Part shown: piece after piece, positions 7,762 through 15,610 of the stretch
Layout of the letters: each line of letters starts with the position of its first letter
Position numbering within the stretch: the stretch's first letter is position 1
Assembly: GCF_009905615.1 (NCBI RefSeq)
Contig: NZ_JAAAKW010000032.1
Coordinates: 1 to 43,501, forward strand
Direction: 5' to 3'
Origin: Pseudomonas sp. SLFW
Lineage (GTDB): Bacteria; Pseudomonadota; Gammaproteobacteria; Pseudomonadales; Pseudomonadaceae
Length of the DNA: 43,501 bases
Made by a program: the position numbers and the translations under genes
Notes under the pieces: generated by a model
Seen by the model: the letters and a program-made list of their open reading frames with translations, nothing else
Database searches by the model: none
Told to the model about the DNA's origin: nothing

Positions 7762-8400
7762 ATGAAGCCTTTTACTCAACACACCGGGTTGGTCGCTCCG
7801 CTGGACCGCGCCAACGTCGACACTGACCAGATCATCCCCAAGCAGTTCTTGAAGTCGATCCGCCGCACCGGCTTCGGTCCGAACCTGTTCGACGAGTGGC
7901 GTTATCTGGACGTGGGTCAGCCGTATCAAGACAACTCCAAGCGCCCGCTGAACAAGGATTTCGTCCTCAACCACGAACGTTACCAAGGCGCCAGCGTGTT
8001 GCTGGCCCGTGAAAACTTCGGTTGTGGTTCTAGCCGCGAGCACGCGCCGTGGGCGCTGGAAGAATACGGTTTCCGCAGCATCATCGCGCCGAGCTACGCC
8101 GACATATTCTTCAACAACAGCTTCAAGAACGGCCTGCTGCCGATCATCCTGAGCGAAAGCGAAGTCGATGAGCTGTTCAAAGCCGTGGAAGCCAAGCCGG
8201 GCTACCAGCTGAAAGTGGACCTCGAAGCGCAGACGGTCACGGCGGAAAGTGGCAAGGTGTACAGCTTCGAAATCGACGCCTTCCGCAAGCACTGCCTGCT
8301 GAACGGCCTGGACGACATCGGCCTGACGCTGGTGGACGGTGATGCGATTGCTGCGTTCGAAGGCAAGCACCGCGCGTCGCAGCCTTGGCTGTTCCGTTAA
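7762..8400 (+). CDS. leuD: 3-isopropylmalate dehydratase small subunit LeuD
   Basis: 212 residues, the aconitase swivel-domain partner of LeuC. Characteristic motifs are LDRANVDTDQIIPKQFLKS near the N-terminus and FGCGSSREHAPWAL at about residues 90-102, which carries the substrate-binding Ser and Arg. The ribosome site AGGAG lies directly before the ATG. Unlike leuC-leuD, the next gene leuB is separated by 141 bases containing a repeat element. Confidence 0.98.
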   Translation: MKPFTQHTGLVAPLDRANVDTDQIIPKQFLKSIRRTGFGPNLFDEWRYLDVGQPYQDNSKRPLNKDFVLNHERYQGASVLLARENFGCGSSREHAPWALEEYGFRSIIAPSYADIFFNNSFKNGLLPIILSESEVDELFKAVEAKPGYQLKVDLEAQTVTAESGKVYSFEIDAFRKHCLLNGLDDIGLTLVDGDAIAAFEGKHRASQPWLFR

Positions 8401-8401
8401 G

Positions 8402-8484
8402 AAGCAGCTGCGAGCTGTAAGCTTCAAGCGACAAGCTGGACGTGGCGCGACTGCTTTTTCTTGCAGCTTGCAGCTCGAAACTTG
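8402..8484. repeat. AGCTGCAAGC-type extragenic repeat between leuD and leuB
   Basis: The left arm contains GAGCTGTAAGCTTCAAGC and the right arm CTTGCAGCTTGCAGCTCG in opposite sense. AAGCAG (8402-8407) and CTGCTT (8451-8456) also pair. Related sequence occurs at 20296-20325 and 39332-39477, so this is a second dispersed family distinct from the REPINs. It lies inside the leu operon and includes a short T run that could reduce read-through. Confidence 0.6.
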
Positions 8485-8541
8485 TTGCTCCTGAGTCGGC
8501 CCCGCAGCAGGGGCCGAACGCCATTTTGAAACGAGGGTTCT

Positions 8542-9624
8542 ATGAGCAAGCAGATTCTGATTCTCCCCGGTGACGGCATTGGTCCTGAAATCATGACCGA
8601 AGCGGTCAAGGTGCTGGAGCTGGCCAGCGAGAAGTATCAGTTGGGTTTCGAACTGAGCCACGACGTCATCGGTGGCGCGGCGATCGACAAGCACGGCGTG
8701 CCACTGGCCGACGAAACGCTGGACCGTGCCCGTGCGGCCGACGCGGTGTTGCTGGGCGCGGTGGGCGGCCCGAAATGGGACGCCATCGAGCGTGACATTC
8801 GCCCGGAGCGCGGCCTGCTGAAAATCCGTTCGCAACTGGGTCTGTTTGCCAACCTGCGTCCTGCGATCCTCTACCCGCAACTGGCCGACGCTTCCAGCCT
8901 CAAGCCGGAAATCGTCGCAGGCCTGGACATTCTCATCGTTCGCGAGCTGACCGGCGGTATCTACTTCGGCGCGCCACGGGGCACCCGCGAGCTGGAAAAC
9001 GGCGAGCGCCAGTCTTACGATACGCTGCCGTACAGCGAGAGCGAGATCCGCCGTATCGCCCGTGTCGGCTTCGACATGGCCCGCGTGCGTGGCAAGAAGC
9101 TGTGCTCAGTGGACAAGGCCAACGTTCTGGCCTCCAGCCAGCTGTGGCGCGAAGTGGTCGAGCAGGTGGCCAAGGATTACCCGGATGTCGAGCTGAGCCA
9201 CATGTACGTCGACAACGCCGCGATGCAACTGGTCCGCTCACCGAGGCAGTTCGACGTGATGGTCACCGACAACATGTTCGGCGACATCCTGTCCGACGAA
9301 GCGTCGATGCTCACCGGCTCTATCGGCATGCTGCCGTCGGCGTCGCTGGATTCGAATAACAAGGGCATGTACGAGCCTTGCCACGGTTCGGCACCGGATA
9401 TTGCGGGCAAGGGCGTTGCCAACCCGCTGGCGACCATCCTTTCGGTGTCGATGATGCTGCGTTACAGCTTCAACGAACACACCGCAGCGGACGCCATCGA
9501 GAAGGCCGTGAGTCTGGTCCTCGACCAAGGCCTGCGCACCGGTGACATCTGGTCCGAAGGCAATGCCAAAGTCGGTACGCAGGAAATGGGTGACGCCGTA
9601 GTCGCCGCGCTGCGCAATCTGTAA
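8542..9624 (+). CDS. leuB: 3-isopropylmalate dehydrogenase LeuB
   Basis: 360 residues, full length. It catalyses the NAD-dependent oxidative decarboxylation of 3-isopropylmalate, the step after LeuCD. Motifs seen are LPGDGIGPEI at the N-terminus, RELTGGIYFG (substrate Arg and Tyr), the metal-binding DNMFGDILSDEASMLTGSIG and EPCHGSAPDIAGKGVANP near the NAD site. The ribosome site GAGGG precedes the ATG. It follows leuD on the same strand and probably shares its transcript. Confidence 0.98.
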   Translation: MSKQILILPGDGIGPEIMTEAVKVLELASEKYQLGFELSHDVIGGAAIDKHGVPLADETLDRARAADAVLLGAVGGPKWDAIERDIRPERGLLKIRSQLGLFANLRPAILYPQLADASSLKPEIVAGLDILIVRELTGGIYFGAPRGTRELENGERQSYDTLPYSESEIRRIARVGFDMARVRGKKLCSVDKANVLASSQLWREVVEQVAKDYPDVELSHMYVDNAAMQLVRSPRQFDVMVTDNMFGDILSDEASMLTGSIGMLPSASLDSNNKGMYEPCHGSAPDIAGKGVANPLATILSVSMMLRYSFNEHTAADAIEKAVSLVLDQGLRTGDIWSEGNAKVGTQEMGDAVVAALRNL

Positions 9625-9648
9625 TATCTCGGGCCCGCTTCTGAAAGA

Positions 9649-9676
9649 TTGAGTCGAAAAGACTCTCGAATAGAGT
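9649..9676 (+). promoter_or_regulatory. Candidate asd promoter with embedded palindrome
   Basis: TTGAGT (9649-9654) and TAGAGT (9671-9676) are separated by 16 bases in the 84-base leuB-asd gap. The perfect inverted repeat GAGTC (9651-9655) / GACTC (9661-9665) overlaps the -35 and spacer and could be an operator. Confidence 0.35.
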
Positions 9677-9708
9677 AGGGCCCCACTTTTAATGAAGGTG
9701 TAGTTGCG

Positions 9709-10821
9709 ATGAAACGTGTAGGTCTGGTCGGTTGGCGCGGCATGGTGGGTTCCGTGCTCATGCAGCGAATGCTGGAAGAGCAGGATTTCGATCTCATTGA
9801 GCCGGTTTTTTTCACCACCTCCAACGTCGGCGGACAGGGTCCGTCGGTGGGCAAGGACATTGCGCCGTTGAAGGATGCGTACAGCATCGACGAGCTCAAG
9901 ACCCTTGACGTGGTGCTGACCTGCCAGGGCGGCGACTACACCAATGAGGTGTTCCCGAAGCTGCGCGAAGCGGGCTGGCAGGGTTACTGGATCGACGCGG
10001 CTTCGTCCCTGCGCATGCAGGACGACGCGGTGATCATCCTCGACCCGGTCAACCGCAAGGTCATCGACCAGCAGCTGGACGCGGGCACCAAGAACTACAT
10101 TGGTGGCAACTGCACCGTCAGCCTGATGCTGATGGGGCTGGGCGGTCTGTTCGAGGCCGGTCTGGTCGAGTGGATGAACGTGATGACCTATCAGGCGGCC
10201 TCGGGCGCCGGCGCGCAGAACATGCGCGAGCTGATCAAGCAGATGGGCACCATCAACGCAGCGGTCGCCGATGATCTGGCGAACCCAGCCAGCGCGATTC
10301 TGGACATCGACCGCAAAGTGGCCGAGGCCATGCGCAGCGACGCGTTCCCGACCGAGAACTTCAGCGTGCCGCTGGCCGGTAGCCTGATCCCGTGGATCGA
10401 CAAGGAACTGCCGAACGGTCAGAGCCGTGAAGAGTGGAAAGGGCAGGCAGAGACCAACAAGATTCTGGGTCGCTTCAACCGTCCAATCCCGGTCGATGGC
10501 ATCTGCGTGCGCATCGGCGCCATGCGTTGCCATAGCCAGGCGCTGACCATCAAGCTGAACAAGGACGTGCCGATTGCCGACATCGAAGGCATGATCAGCC
10601 AGCACAACCCGTGGGTGAAGCTGGTGCCGAACACCCGTGAAGCAAGCATTCAGGAGCTGAGCCCGACGTCGGTAACCGGTACCCTGAACATTCCGGTGGG
10701 CCGTCTGCGCAAGCTGAACATGGGTTCGCAGTACTTGGGCGCGTTTACCGTGGGTGACCAACTGCTGTGGGGCGCGGCCGAACCGTTGCGTCGCATGCTG
10801 CGGATTCTGCTGGAGCGTTGA
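9709..10821 (+). CDS. asd: Aspartate-semialdehyde dehydrogenase
   Basis: 370 residues, the proteobacterial Asd type. It is an NADPH-dependent enzyme converting aspartyl-4-phosphate to aspartate semialdehyde for lysine, diaminopimelate, threonine and methionine. Seen are the N-terminal VGLVGWRGMVGSVLMQRM nucleotide motif, catalytic C135 in GGNCTVSLML, and the later RIGAMRCHSQALT with the active-site His. AAGGTG precedes the ATG. A strong terminator follows. In the Pseudomonas genomes I remember, asd is followed by a second asd-like gene and fimV; here a REPIN and unrelated genes follow. Confidence 0.97.
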   Translation: MKRVGLVGWRGMVGSVLMQRMLEEQDFDLIEPVFFTTSNVGGQGPSVGKDIAPLKDAYSIDELKTLDVVLTCQGGDYTNEVFPKLREAGWQGYWIDAASSLRMQDDAVIILDPVNRKVIDQQLDAGTKNYIGGNCTVSLMLMGLGGLFEAGLVEWMNVMTYQAASGAGAQNMRELIKQMGTINAAVADDLANPASAILDIDRKVAEAMRSDAFPTENFSVPLAGSLIPWIDKELPNGQSREEWKGQAETNKILGRFNRPIPVDGICVRIGAMRCHSQALTIKLNKDVPIADIEGMISQHNPWVKLVPNTREASIQELSPTSVTGTLNIPVGRLRKLNMGSQYLGAFTVGDQLLWGAAEPLRRMLRILLER

Positions 10822-10843
10822 TCCGGCGTTTTTGCCAGACATG

Positions 10844-10871
10844 AAAAACCGCCTCTTGGGGCGGTTTTTTT
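10844..10871 (+). terminator. Rho-independent terminator after asd
   Basis: AAAAACCGCC (10844-10853) pairs with GGCGGTTTTT around a 6-base loop, with seven T (10865-10871). It lies 22 bases after the asd stop. Confidence 0.92.
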
Positions 10872-10955
10872 ATGGGTTCTTGCAGAGGTTCGAACGTGAG
10901 GGGCATACCCGTTATGGGACGAATCGTGCATAAGAGTCATGGCCGATTGAATACC

Positions 10956-11050
10956 CCCTGTGGGAGCGAATTCATTCGCGAATCGATGGGGCAGACGATG
11001 CATCCCTATCGCCTGGACTATCGTTCGCGAATGAATTCGCTCCCACAGGG
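10956..11050. repeat. REPIN 2 (inverted REP pair, GAATTC type)
   Basis: CCCTGTGGGAGCGAATTC at the left and GAATTCGCTCCCACAGGG at the right are perfect complements. CATTCGCGAA and TTCGCGAATG extend the arms. It lies between the asd terminator and the 3' end of the acyltransferase gene. Confidence 0.9.
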
Positions 11051-11070
11051 TGTCTCCGGTGTATGCGCCT

Positions 11071-12234
11071 TCAAACTCCCTCAACCGGCGGATCATCCTT
11101 TCGCCGACGCATCAGCGTCCGGTGCTTCCAATGCTTGCCAAACCGGATTCCCGGCGCTTCGATGTAGCAGTGTGTGAGCATCGAGACCACGACCACCGCC
11201 ACCACCACAAAGAGCATCAGCAAGTTATCGTTCAGCGCACTGCCGGTACTCAAATACCGCACCATCGTCCCGGTCGCTTCACTTGGCTTGTCCACCAGTA
11301 ACCCATACCCGCTGAATTTCGCCACGACGGTCAGCGCAGTCGCCAGCACGAGAATCACTGCTGCGTGGGTCAGGTAAATCGACAGCCACAACTTCCCCAG
11401 CGCCGGAAATGGCCTGAACGAGAGTGCTCGTGAGATGAGGCCCGCTTCAAACGCGAAGATCAGGATCGCCAGGCAGAACAGCAGCCCCAGTTCAATGGTC
11501 AGCGGCAGCTCGCCCTCGGTCATCACCCAGTAAATAGCGCCTAATACCGCCACTTCCAGCAGCGTCGCAATCACCGGGCCCGGCATCCAATCCCGCACCC
11601 GTGCGTAAATGCGGTACGTGATCGCCCCGGCAAAGAAACAGGAAATGCCCCACAACACATTGTGCGGAATCGGACCGAAGTCCTTGTACAGCGCGATAAA
11701 CGCCAACACGCACAGCAACGTGATCAGCTTGCGCGCCAAGCGGGGGAGCGCGAACAGAATCAGCGCGAAGATCATCCAGACATAGAACTCGACGCTGATG
11801 AACCACGACGGGTAGTTGAACGACAGTGCGTTAAACCCCGGCCACCATGCCTGAATCAACAGCAGGTTTGGCAGGATTTCCCCTGGCGCACGGTCACCGC
11901 TGAAGGCCGGGTAGTTCAACGACAACCCGCGTCGTTCAAGCACCCATTTCAGGCATTCGAAGCCGATGAAAAACAACAGCACCGCGACATGCATCGGCAC
12001 CACCCGACAGGCGCGGGTCACCATGAATTCGCCTACATGGCGGGGCGTGTGCAGGTGGTCGCTGTAGCGCCGGTAGATCAGAAACCCGCTGAGAGCGAAG
12101 AAAAATCCCACGAACTGGCTGACATTTCTGAAGAACGTCAGCTCGGTGATGCTGCGTTCGATGTGCGAGTGATGGACGATAAAAGCCAATGCGCAGAGGC
12201 CGCGAAAGCTGTCGAGCACGAGGAAACGCTTCAT
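11071..12234 (-). CDS. Membrane acyltransferase, acyltransferase-3 (OafA/YrhL) family
   Basis: 387 residues with about ten hydrophobic segments. The N-terminal signature LDSFRGLCALAFIVHHSH carries the family's catalytic His; FFALSGFLIYRRY and YPSWFISVEFYVW follow. Members transfer acetyl or other acyl groups to sugars of O-antigen, exopolysaccharide or glycans at the inner membrane. The start at 12234 (MKRFLVLDS) has AAAGGA upstream; the frame stays open for 39 more codons without a better site. The tail is basic (RTLMRRRKDD). No glycan genes are nearby, so the acceptor is unknown. Confidence 0.88.
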   Translation of the reverse strand: MKRFLVLDSFRGLCALAFIVHHSHIERSITELTFFRNVSQFVGFFFALSGFLIYRRYSDHLHTPRHVGEFMVTRACRVVPMHVAVLLFFIGFECLKWVLERRGLSLNYPAFSGDRAPGEILPNLLLIQAWWPGFNALSFNYPSWFISVEFYVWMIFALILFALPRLARKLITLLCVLAFIALYKDFGPIPHNVLWGISCFFAGAITYRIYARVRDWMPGPVIATLLEVAVLGAIYWVMTEGELPLTIELGLLFCLAILIFAFEAGLISRALSFRPFPALGKLWLSIYLTHAAVILVLATALTVVAKFSGYGLLVDKPSEATGTMVRYLSTGSALNDNLLMLFVVVAVVVVSMLTHCYIEAPGIRFGKHWKHRTLMRRRKDDPPVEGV

Positions 12235-12498
12235 CTGACGGGTCCTTTTGTAGATGAGTGTAGAAGGTAGACGGCAATGCGGGCAGCGCAGGCGTAGCGC
12301 GTCCGGACCCCGGAAACGGGGGAGGCAAAAAACAAACGGAGAAGTTACCACCTCGGCGCGAACGGCCGATGAGCGGGGCGACGAATACGGGAGTCAATCC
12401 CGCGAAGTCGGCAGTATGCCCCAGTCGTTGGGGACCGCACCAGACCGCTCGGCTCGGCAGGATCAACATTCGTCGCCAAACGTACTGAAGCTTTTTAA

Positions 12499-12513
12499 TC
12501 CCACAATATGGGA
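12499..12513. promoter_or_regulatory. Palindromic operator candidate for the dgo operon
   Basis: TCCCACAATATGGGA is a perfect 5-bp-arm inverted repeat with a 5-base centre, ending 14 bases before the -35. IclR proteins typically bind palindromes of about this size, and an iclR gene ends the operon. Confidence 0.4.
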
Positions 12514-12527
12514 CTGTAATTTACATA

Positions 12528-12557
12528 TTGAGATAATCCCGTTTTGAGGTTTATAGT
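12528..12557 (+). promoter_or_regulatory. Candidate sigma-70 promoter of dgoK
   Basis: TTGAGA (12528-12533) and TATAGT (12552-12557) have an 18-base spacer and one mismatch each to consensus. The predicted start lies about 30 bases before the dgoK ATG. Confidence 0.5.
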
Positions 12558-12577
12558 TCGCTTCGCATTCACTCATT

Positions 12578-12593
12578 AATAACAATCAGGTGA
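12578..12593 (+). promoter_or_regulatory. Crc/Hfq-type A-rich motif next to the dgoK ribosome site
   Basis: AATAACAA (12578-12585) fits the AANAANAA catabolite-activity motif exactly and ends two bases before the Shine-Dalgarno AGGTGA (12588-12593). In Pseudomonas, Hfq with Crc blocks translation of catabolic genes at such sites. Confidence 0.5.
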
Positions 12594-12597
12594 AGCC

Positions 12598-13614
12598 ATG
12601 CAGGCGCAATTGATCGCGCTCGATTGGGGAACGACGTCCCTTCGTGCGTATCGACTCGGCGAACACGGCCGGGTCCTGGAACATCGCTCGCTCAGCGCGG
12701 GCATCATGCAATTGCCGTCCGAGCCTCGGCCGATCGCAGGGCAACTGAGCAGTGACGGCTTCGAACTGGCCTTCGACGAAGCCTGTGGCGACTGGCTCGA
12801 TGCTGAACCCCATTTGCCCGTGATCGCGTGCGGCATGGTCGGCAGCGCTCAGGGTTGGCGCGAGGCGGTGTATCAGGAAACGCCCGCCAGCGTCGGGGCT
12901 TTGAGCGATGCGTTGGTGACCGTTCGCAGCGTGCGCGGGGTCGACGTCCACATCGTGCCGGGGGTTTTGCAGCGCTCGGCCCTGCCCAACGTCATGCGTG
13001 GCGAAGAAACTCAGGTCCTTGGCATTCTCGACTCCCTCCCTGCCGCCGACGCCCGCCAATCGTTGTTGATCGGCCTGCCTGGCAGCCACTCGAAGTGGGT
13101 GAGGGCGGTGGACGGCTGCATTGTGCATTTCGACACGTTCATGACCGGCGAGGTCTATGCCGCGCTGTCTGCTCACACCATCCTGGGTCGCACGATGCAG
13201 CGCAGCGAGGCGTTCGATGTCGCTGCCTTTGATCGCGGGGTGGCCGTATCGCTCTCGCCCGAAGGCGCTGCGGGGCCACTGTCCACCATCTTCAGCACGC
13301 GGACCCTGGGTCTGACCGGTGCACTCGGTGGCGCTTCACAACCCGATTACCTCTCCGGCCTGCTCATCGGCCACGAAATCGTTGCCTTGACGCACCTGCT
13401 GAAACACACCGAAACCCCGTTGCCCTCGGTGATTCTGATCGGCAGCGGCGCGTTGCTCGAACGCTATCAACGTGCGCTGGACGCCAACGGCTTCCCCCAC
13501 GTGACCTTCGCTGAACAGGCCACCGAACGTGGTCTGTGGCAGGTTGCGGTGCAAGCCGGTCTGACGACTTCTCTTTCTACGGCCGCTCCCCGGCCCCTCC
13601 ACGTCGAGAACTGA
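12598..13614 (+). CDS. dgoK: 2-dehydro-3-deoxygalactonokinase DgoK
   Basis: 338 residues. It phosphorylates 2-keto-3-deoxy-galactonate at C6 using ATP, the second step of D-galactonate breakdown. The N-terminal phosphate-binding motif IALDWGTTSLRAYRL and FDTFMTGEVYAAL fit the DgoK sugar-kinase family (actin-like ATPase fold). It is the first gene of a dgoK-dgoA-dgoD-transporter-iclR cluster, with one base between its stop and the dgoA ATG. Family naming rests on motifs together with this context. The A-rich motif at its ribosome site suggests catabolite repression. Confidence 0.93.
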   Translation: MQAQLIALDWGTTSLRAYRLGEHGRVLEHRSLSAGIMQLPSEPRPIAGQLSSDGFELAFDEACGDWLDAEPHLPVIACGMVGSAQGWREAVYQETPASVGALSDALVTVRSVRGVDVHIVPGVLQRSALPNVMRGEETQVLGILDSLPAADARQSLLIGLPGSHSKWVRAVDGCIVHFDTFMTGEVYAALSAHTILGRTMQRSEAFDVAAFDRGVAVSLSPEGAAGPLSTIFSTRTLGLTGALGGASQPDYLSGLLIGHEIVALTHLLKHTETPLPSVILIGSGALLERYQRALDANGFPHVTFAEQATERGLWQVAVQAGLTTSLSTAAPRPLHVEN

Positions 13615-13615
13615 C

Positions 13616-14251
13616 ATGCTCAAGCAAGCCCTCGCACAAAACGGCCTGGTGGCGATCCTTCGCGGCCTGCGCCCTGAAGAAGCTCCGGCCATCGGCGACG
13701 TCCTGTATGCCGCCGGATTCCGCGTCATTGAAGTGCCGCTCAATTCCCCACAGCCGTACGACAGCATCCGTCTGCTGCGTCAGCGTCTTCCTGCCGACTG
13801 CCTGATCGGCGCGGGCACGGTATTGACCGCCGAGCACGTGCGTCAGGTGAAAGAGGCGGGCGGCCAGGTCATCGTCATGCCTCACAGTGATCCTGACGTG
13901 CTGCGCGCCGCCAAGGCCGAAGGCCTGCTGTTGTCGCCGGGTGTGGCGACGCCGACCGAGGCGTTCGCCGCGCTGGCCAATGGCGCTGACGTGCTGAAGC
14001 TGTTTCCTGCTGAACAAATGGGCCCCGCCGTGGTAAAGGCCTGGCTGGCGGTGCTGCCTGCGGGAACGATTCTGCTGCCGGTGGGCGGCATCACGCCGGA
14101 CAACATGAAGGTGTTTCTGGACGCCGGTGTGCGAGGCTTTGGCCTGGGTTCGGGCCTGTTCAAACCGGGCATGAGCGCCGACGACGTCGCGGAGCGAGCC
14201 AAGGCGTATGTGGCGGCCTGGAATCAGGCGTGTCCGTCGACAGATCAATAA
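13616..14251 (+). CDS. dgoA: 2-dehydro-3-deoxy-6-phosphogalactonate aldolase DgoA
   Basis: 211 residues, a class I (Schiff-base) aldolase of the KDPG/KDPGal family with a TIM-barrel fold. It splits KDPGal to pyruvate and glyceraldehyde-3-phosphate. The Schiff-base lysine is K128 in DVLKLFPAEQ and the general acid/base is E39 in VIEVPLNSP. Both are offset by two from E. coli DgoA (K126, E37, from memory). GAGTVLTAEHV and PVGGITPDN are also typical. The downstream gap to dgoD holds a hairpin and tandem repeats. Confidence 0.93.
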   Translation: MLKQALAQNGLVAILRGLRPEEAPAIGDVLYAAGFRVIEVPLNSPQPYDSIRLLRQRLPADCLIGAGTVLTAEHVRQVKEAGGQVIVMPHSDPDVLRAAKAEGLLLSPGVATPTEAFAALANGADVLKLFPAEQMGPAVVKAWLAVLPAGTILLPVGGITPDNMKVFLDAGVRGFGLGSGLFKPGMSADDVAERAKAYVAAWNQACPSTDQ

Positions 14252-14292
14252 CCCTGAGATTTATGCGGCCGTCCCGGACGTGCCTTTAGAAC

Positions 14293-14354
14293 AAGACGCC
14301 TTCGACCACGCGTCTTCGAATAAGCATCTTCGAATAAGCATCTTCGAATAAGAG
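14293..14354 (+). repeat. Hairpin plus three 14-bp tandem repeats in the dgoD leader
   Basis: AAGACGC (14293-14299) pairs with GCGTCTT (14310-14316). Three head-to-tail copies of TCTTCGAATAAGCA follow at 14313-14326, 14327-14340 and 14341-14354, the last ending GAG. Each copy holds the palindrome TTCGAA. The array ends 9 bases before the dgoD ATG, so the third copy runs into the ribosome site. Confidence 0.85.
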
Positions 14355-14363
14355 AGAACCGAG

Positions 14364-15512
14364 ATGAAAATCACCAAACTCACGACCTTCATCGTTCCGC
14401 CGCGCTGGTGCTTCCTGAAAGTGGAAACCGATCAGGGCGTCACCGGTTGGGGCGAGCCCGTGGTCGAAGGCCGTGCTCACACGGTGGCCGCAGCGGTTGA
14501 GGAATTGTCCGACTACCTGATCGGAAAAGACCCGCGCAACATTGAGGACATCTGGACCGTGCTGTATCGCGGCGGCTTCTATCGCGGCGGCGCCATTCAC
14601 ATGAGCGCATTGGCCGGTATCGACCAGGCACTGTGGGACATCAAGGGCAAGGCGCTGGGCGTCTCGGTCAGCGACCTGCTGGGCGGTCAGGTGCGAGACA
14701 AGATCCGCGTCTATTCGTGGATCGGCGGCGACCGGCCTGCTGACACCGCACGCGCGGCAAAAGAAGCCGTTTCCCGTGGCTTCACCGCCGTGAAGATGAA
14801 CGGCACTGAAGAGCTGCAATTCCTCGACACCTTCGAGAAGGTTGATCTGGCCCTGGCCAACGTCGCCGCCGTGCGTGATGCCGTCGGCCCGAACGTGGGC
14901 ATTGGCGTGGATTTCCATGGCCGGGTGCACAAGCCCATGGCGAAGGTGCTGATGAAGGAACTGGACCCGTACAAGCTGATGTTTATCGAAGAGCCGGTGC
15001 TCAGCGAGAACTACGAAGCGCTGAAAGAACTGGCGCCGCTGACCAGCACGCCGATTGCGCTGGGGGAGCGGCTGTTCTCCCGCTGGGACTTCAAGCGCGT
15101 GTTGAGCGAAGGCTACGTCGACATCATCCAGCCGGACGCTTCCCACGCCGGTGGCATCACCGAAACCCGCAAGATCGCCAACATGGCGGAAGCCTACGAC
15201 GTGGCGCTGGCCCTGCATTGCCCGCTGGGGCCGATTGCGCTGGCGGCGTGCCTGCAACTGGACGCGGCCTGCTACAACGCGTTCATTCAGGAGCAGAGCC
15301 TCGGCATTCACTACAACGAGAGCAATGACCTGCTCGACTACATCAAGAACCCTGAGGTCTTCGATTACGACAAGGGCATGGTGAAAATCCCGAACGGCCC
15401 GGGCCTGGGAATCGAGATCAACGAGGAATACGTCAAGGAACGCGCCGCCATCGGCCACCGCTGGCGCAACCCGATCTGGCGCCACGCCGATGGCAGTTTT
15501 GCCGAGTGGTGA
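14364..15512 (+). CDS. dgoD: D-galactonate dehydratase DgoD
   Basis: 382 residues, the same length as E. coli DgoD. It is an enolase-superfamily enzyme (mandelate-racemase subgroup) removing water from D-galactonate to give 2-keto-3-deoxy-galactonate. All catalytic positions known from E. coli are present at the same numbers: Mg ligands D183, E209 and E235, and acid/base H185 and H285. The N-terminal capping domain carries TGWGEPVVEGRAHTV. The ATG at 14364 follows AGAGAGAACCGAG, partly built from the tandem repeat. A hairpin repeat and the transporter gene follow. Confidence 0.97.
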   Translation: MKITKLTTFIVPPRWCFLKVETDQGVTGWGEPVVEGRAHTVAAAVEELSDYLIGKDPRNIEDIWTVLYRGGFYRGGAIHMSALAGIDQALWDIKGKALGVSVSDLLGGQVRDKIRVYSWIGGDRPADTARAAKEAVSRGFTAVKMNGTEELQFLDTFEKVDLALANVAAVRDAVGPNVGIGVDFHGRVHKPMAKVLMKELDPYKLMFIEEPVLSENYEALKELAPLTSTPIALGERLFSRWDFKRVLSEGYVDIIQPDASHAGGITETRKIANMAEAYDVALALHCPLGPIALAACLQLDAACYNAFIQEQSLGIHYNESNDLLDYIKNPEVFDYDKGMVKIPNGPGLGIEINEEYVKERAAIGHRWRNPIWRHADGSFAEW

Positions 15513-15528
15513 TTCGGGCCTGATCGCT

Positions 15529-15559
15529 GATCGTTCCCCCGCAGCGCGTGGGAACGATC
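15529..15559. repeat. Extragenic hairpin repeat, GATCGTTCCC type, copy 1
   Basis: GATCGTTCCC (15529-15538) and GGGAACGATC (15550-15559) are perfect 10-bp arms around an 11-base centre. A diverged second copy is at 17926-17961. It lies between dgoD and the transporter gene and may shape differential expression. Confidence 0.8.
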
Positions 15560-15610
15560 TGTTCCAAAAAAACACACGACCTCAGACAACCATAAAAAGA
15601 GGCACTCCCC

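Larger units (their letters stand above)
12235..12597. other. Divergent intergenic region, acyltransferase / dgoK
   Basis: 363 bases between divergent genes. The half next to the acyltransferase is GC-rich with short inverted repeats (CCCCGGAAACGGGG, CGGGAGTCAATCCCG). The half next to dgoK is AT-rich and holds a palindrome, a promoter and an A-rich motif listed separately. No convincing small gene is seen. Confidence 0.5.

Noticed and set aside
6186..7763. A 525-codon open frame on the minus strand opposite leuC
   Set aside because: It mirrors leuC, arising from GC-rich third positions. The product has no recognisable motif, and leuC is certain.
9238..10842. A 534-codon open frame opposite leuB and asd
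   Set aside because: It spans two well-established genes and their gap on the other strand and has no domain signature.
12300..12345. Terminator for the acyltransferase side (CCCCGGAAACGGGG with A-rich flank)
   Set aside because: It lies upstream of the gene, and the A run is on the wrong side to give a T run after the stem on the minus strand.
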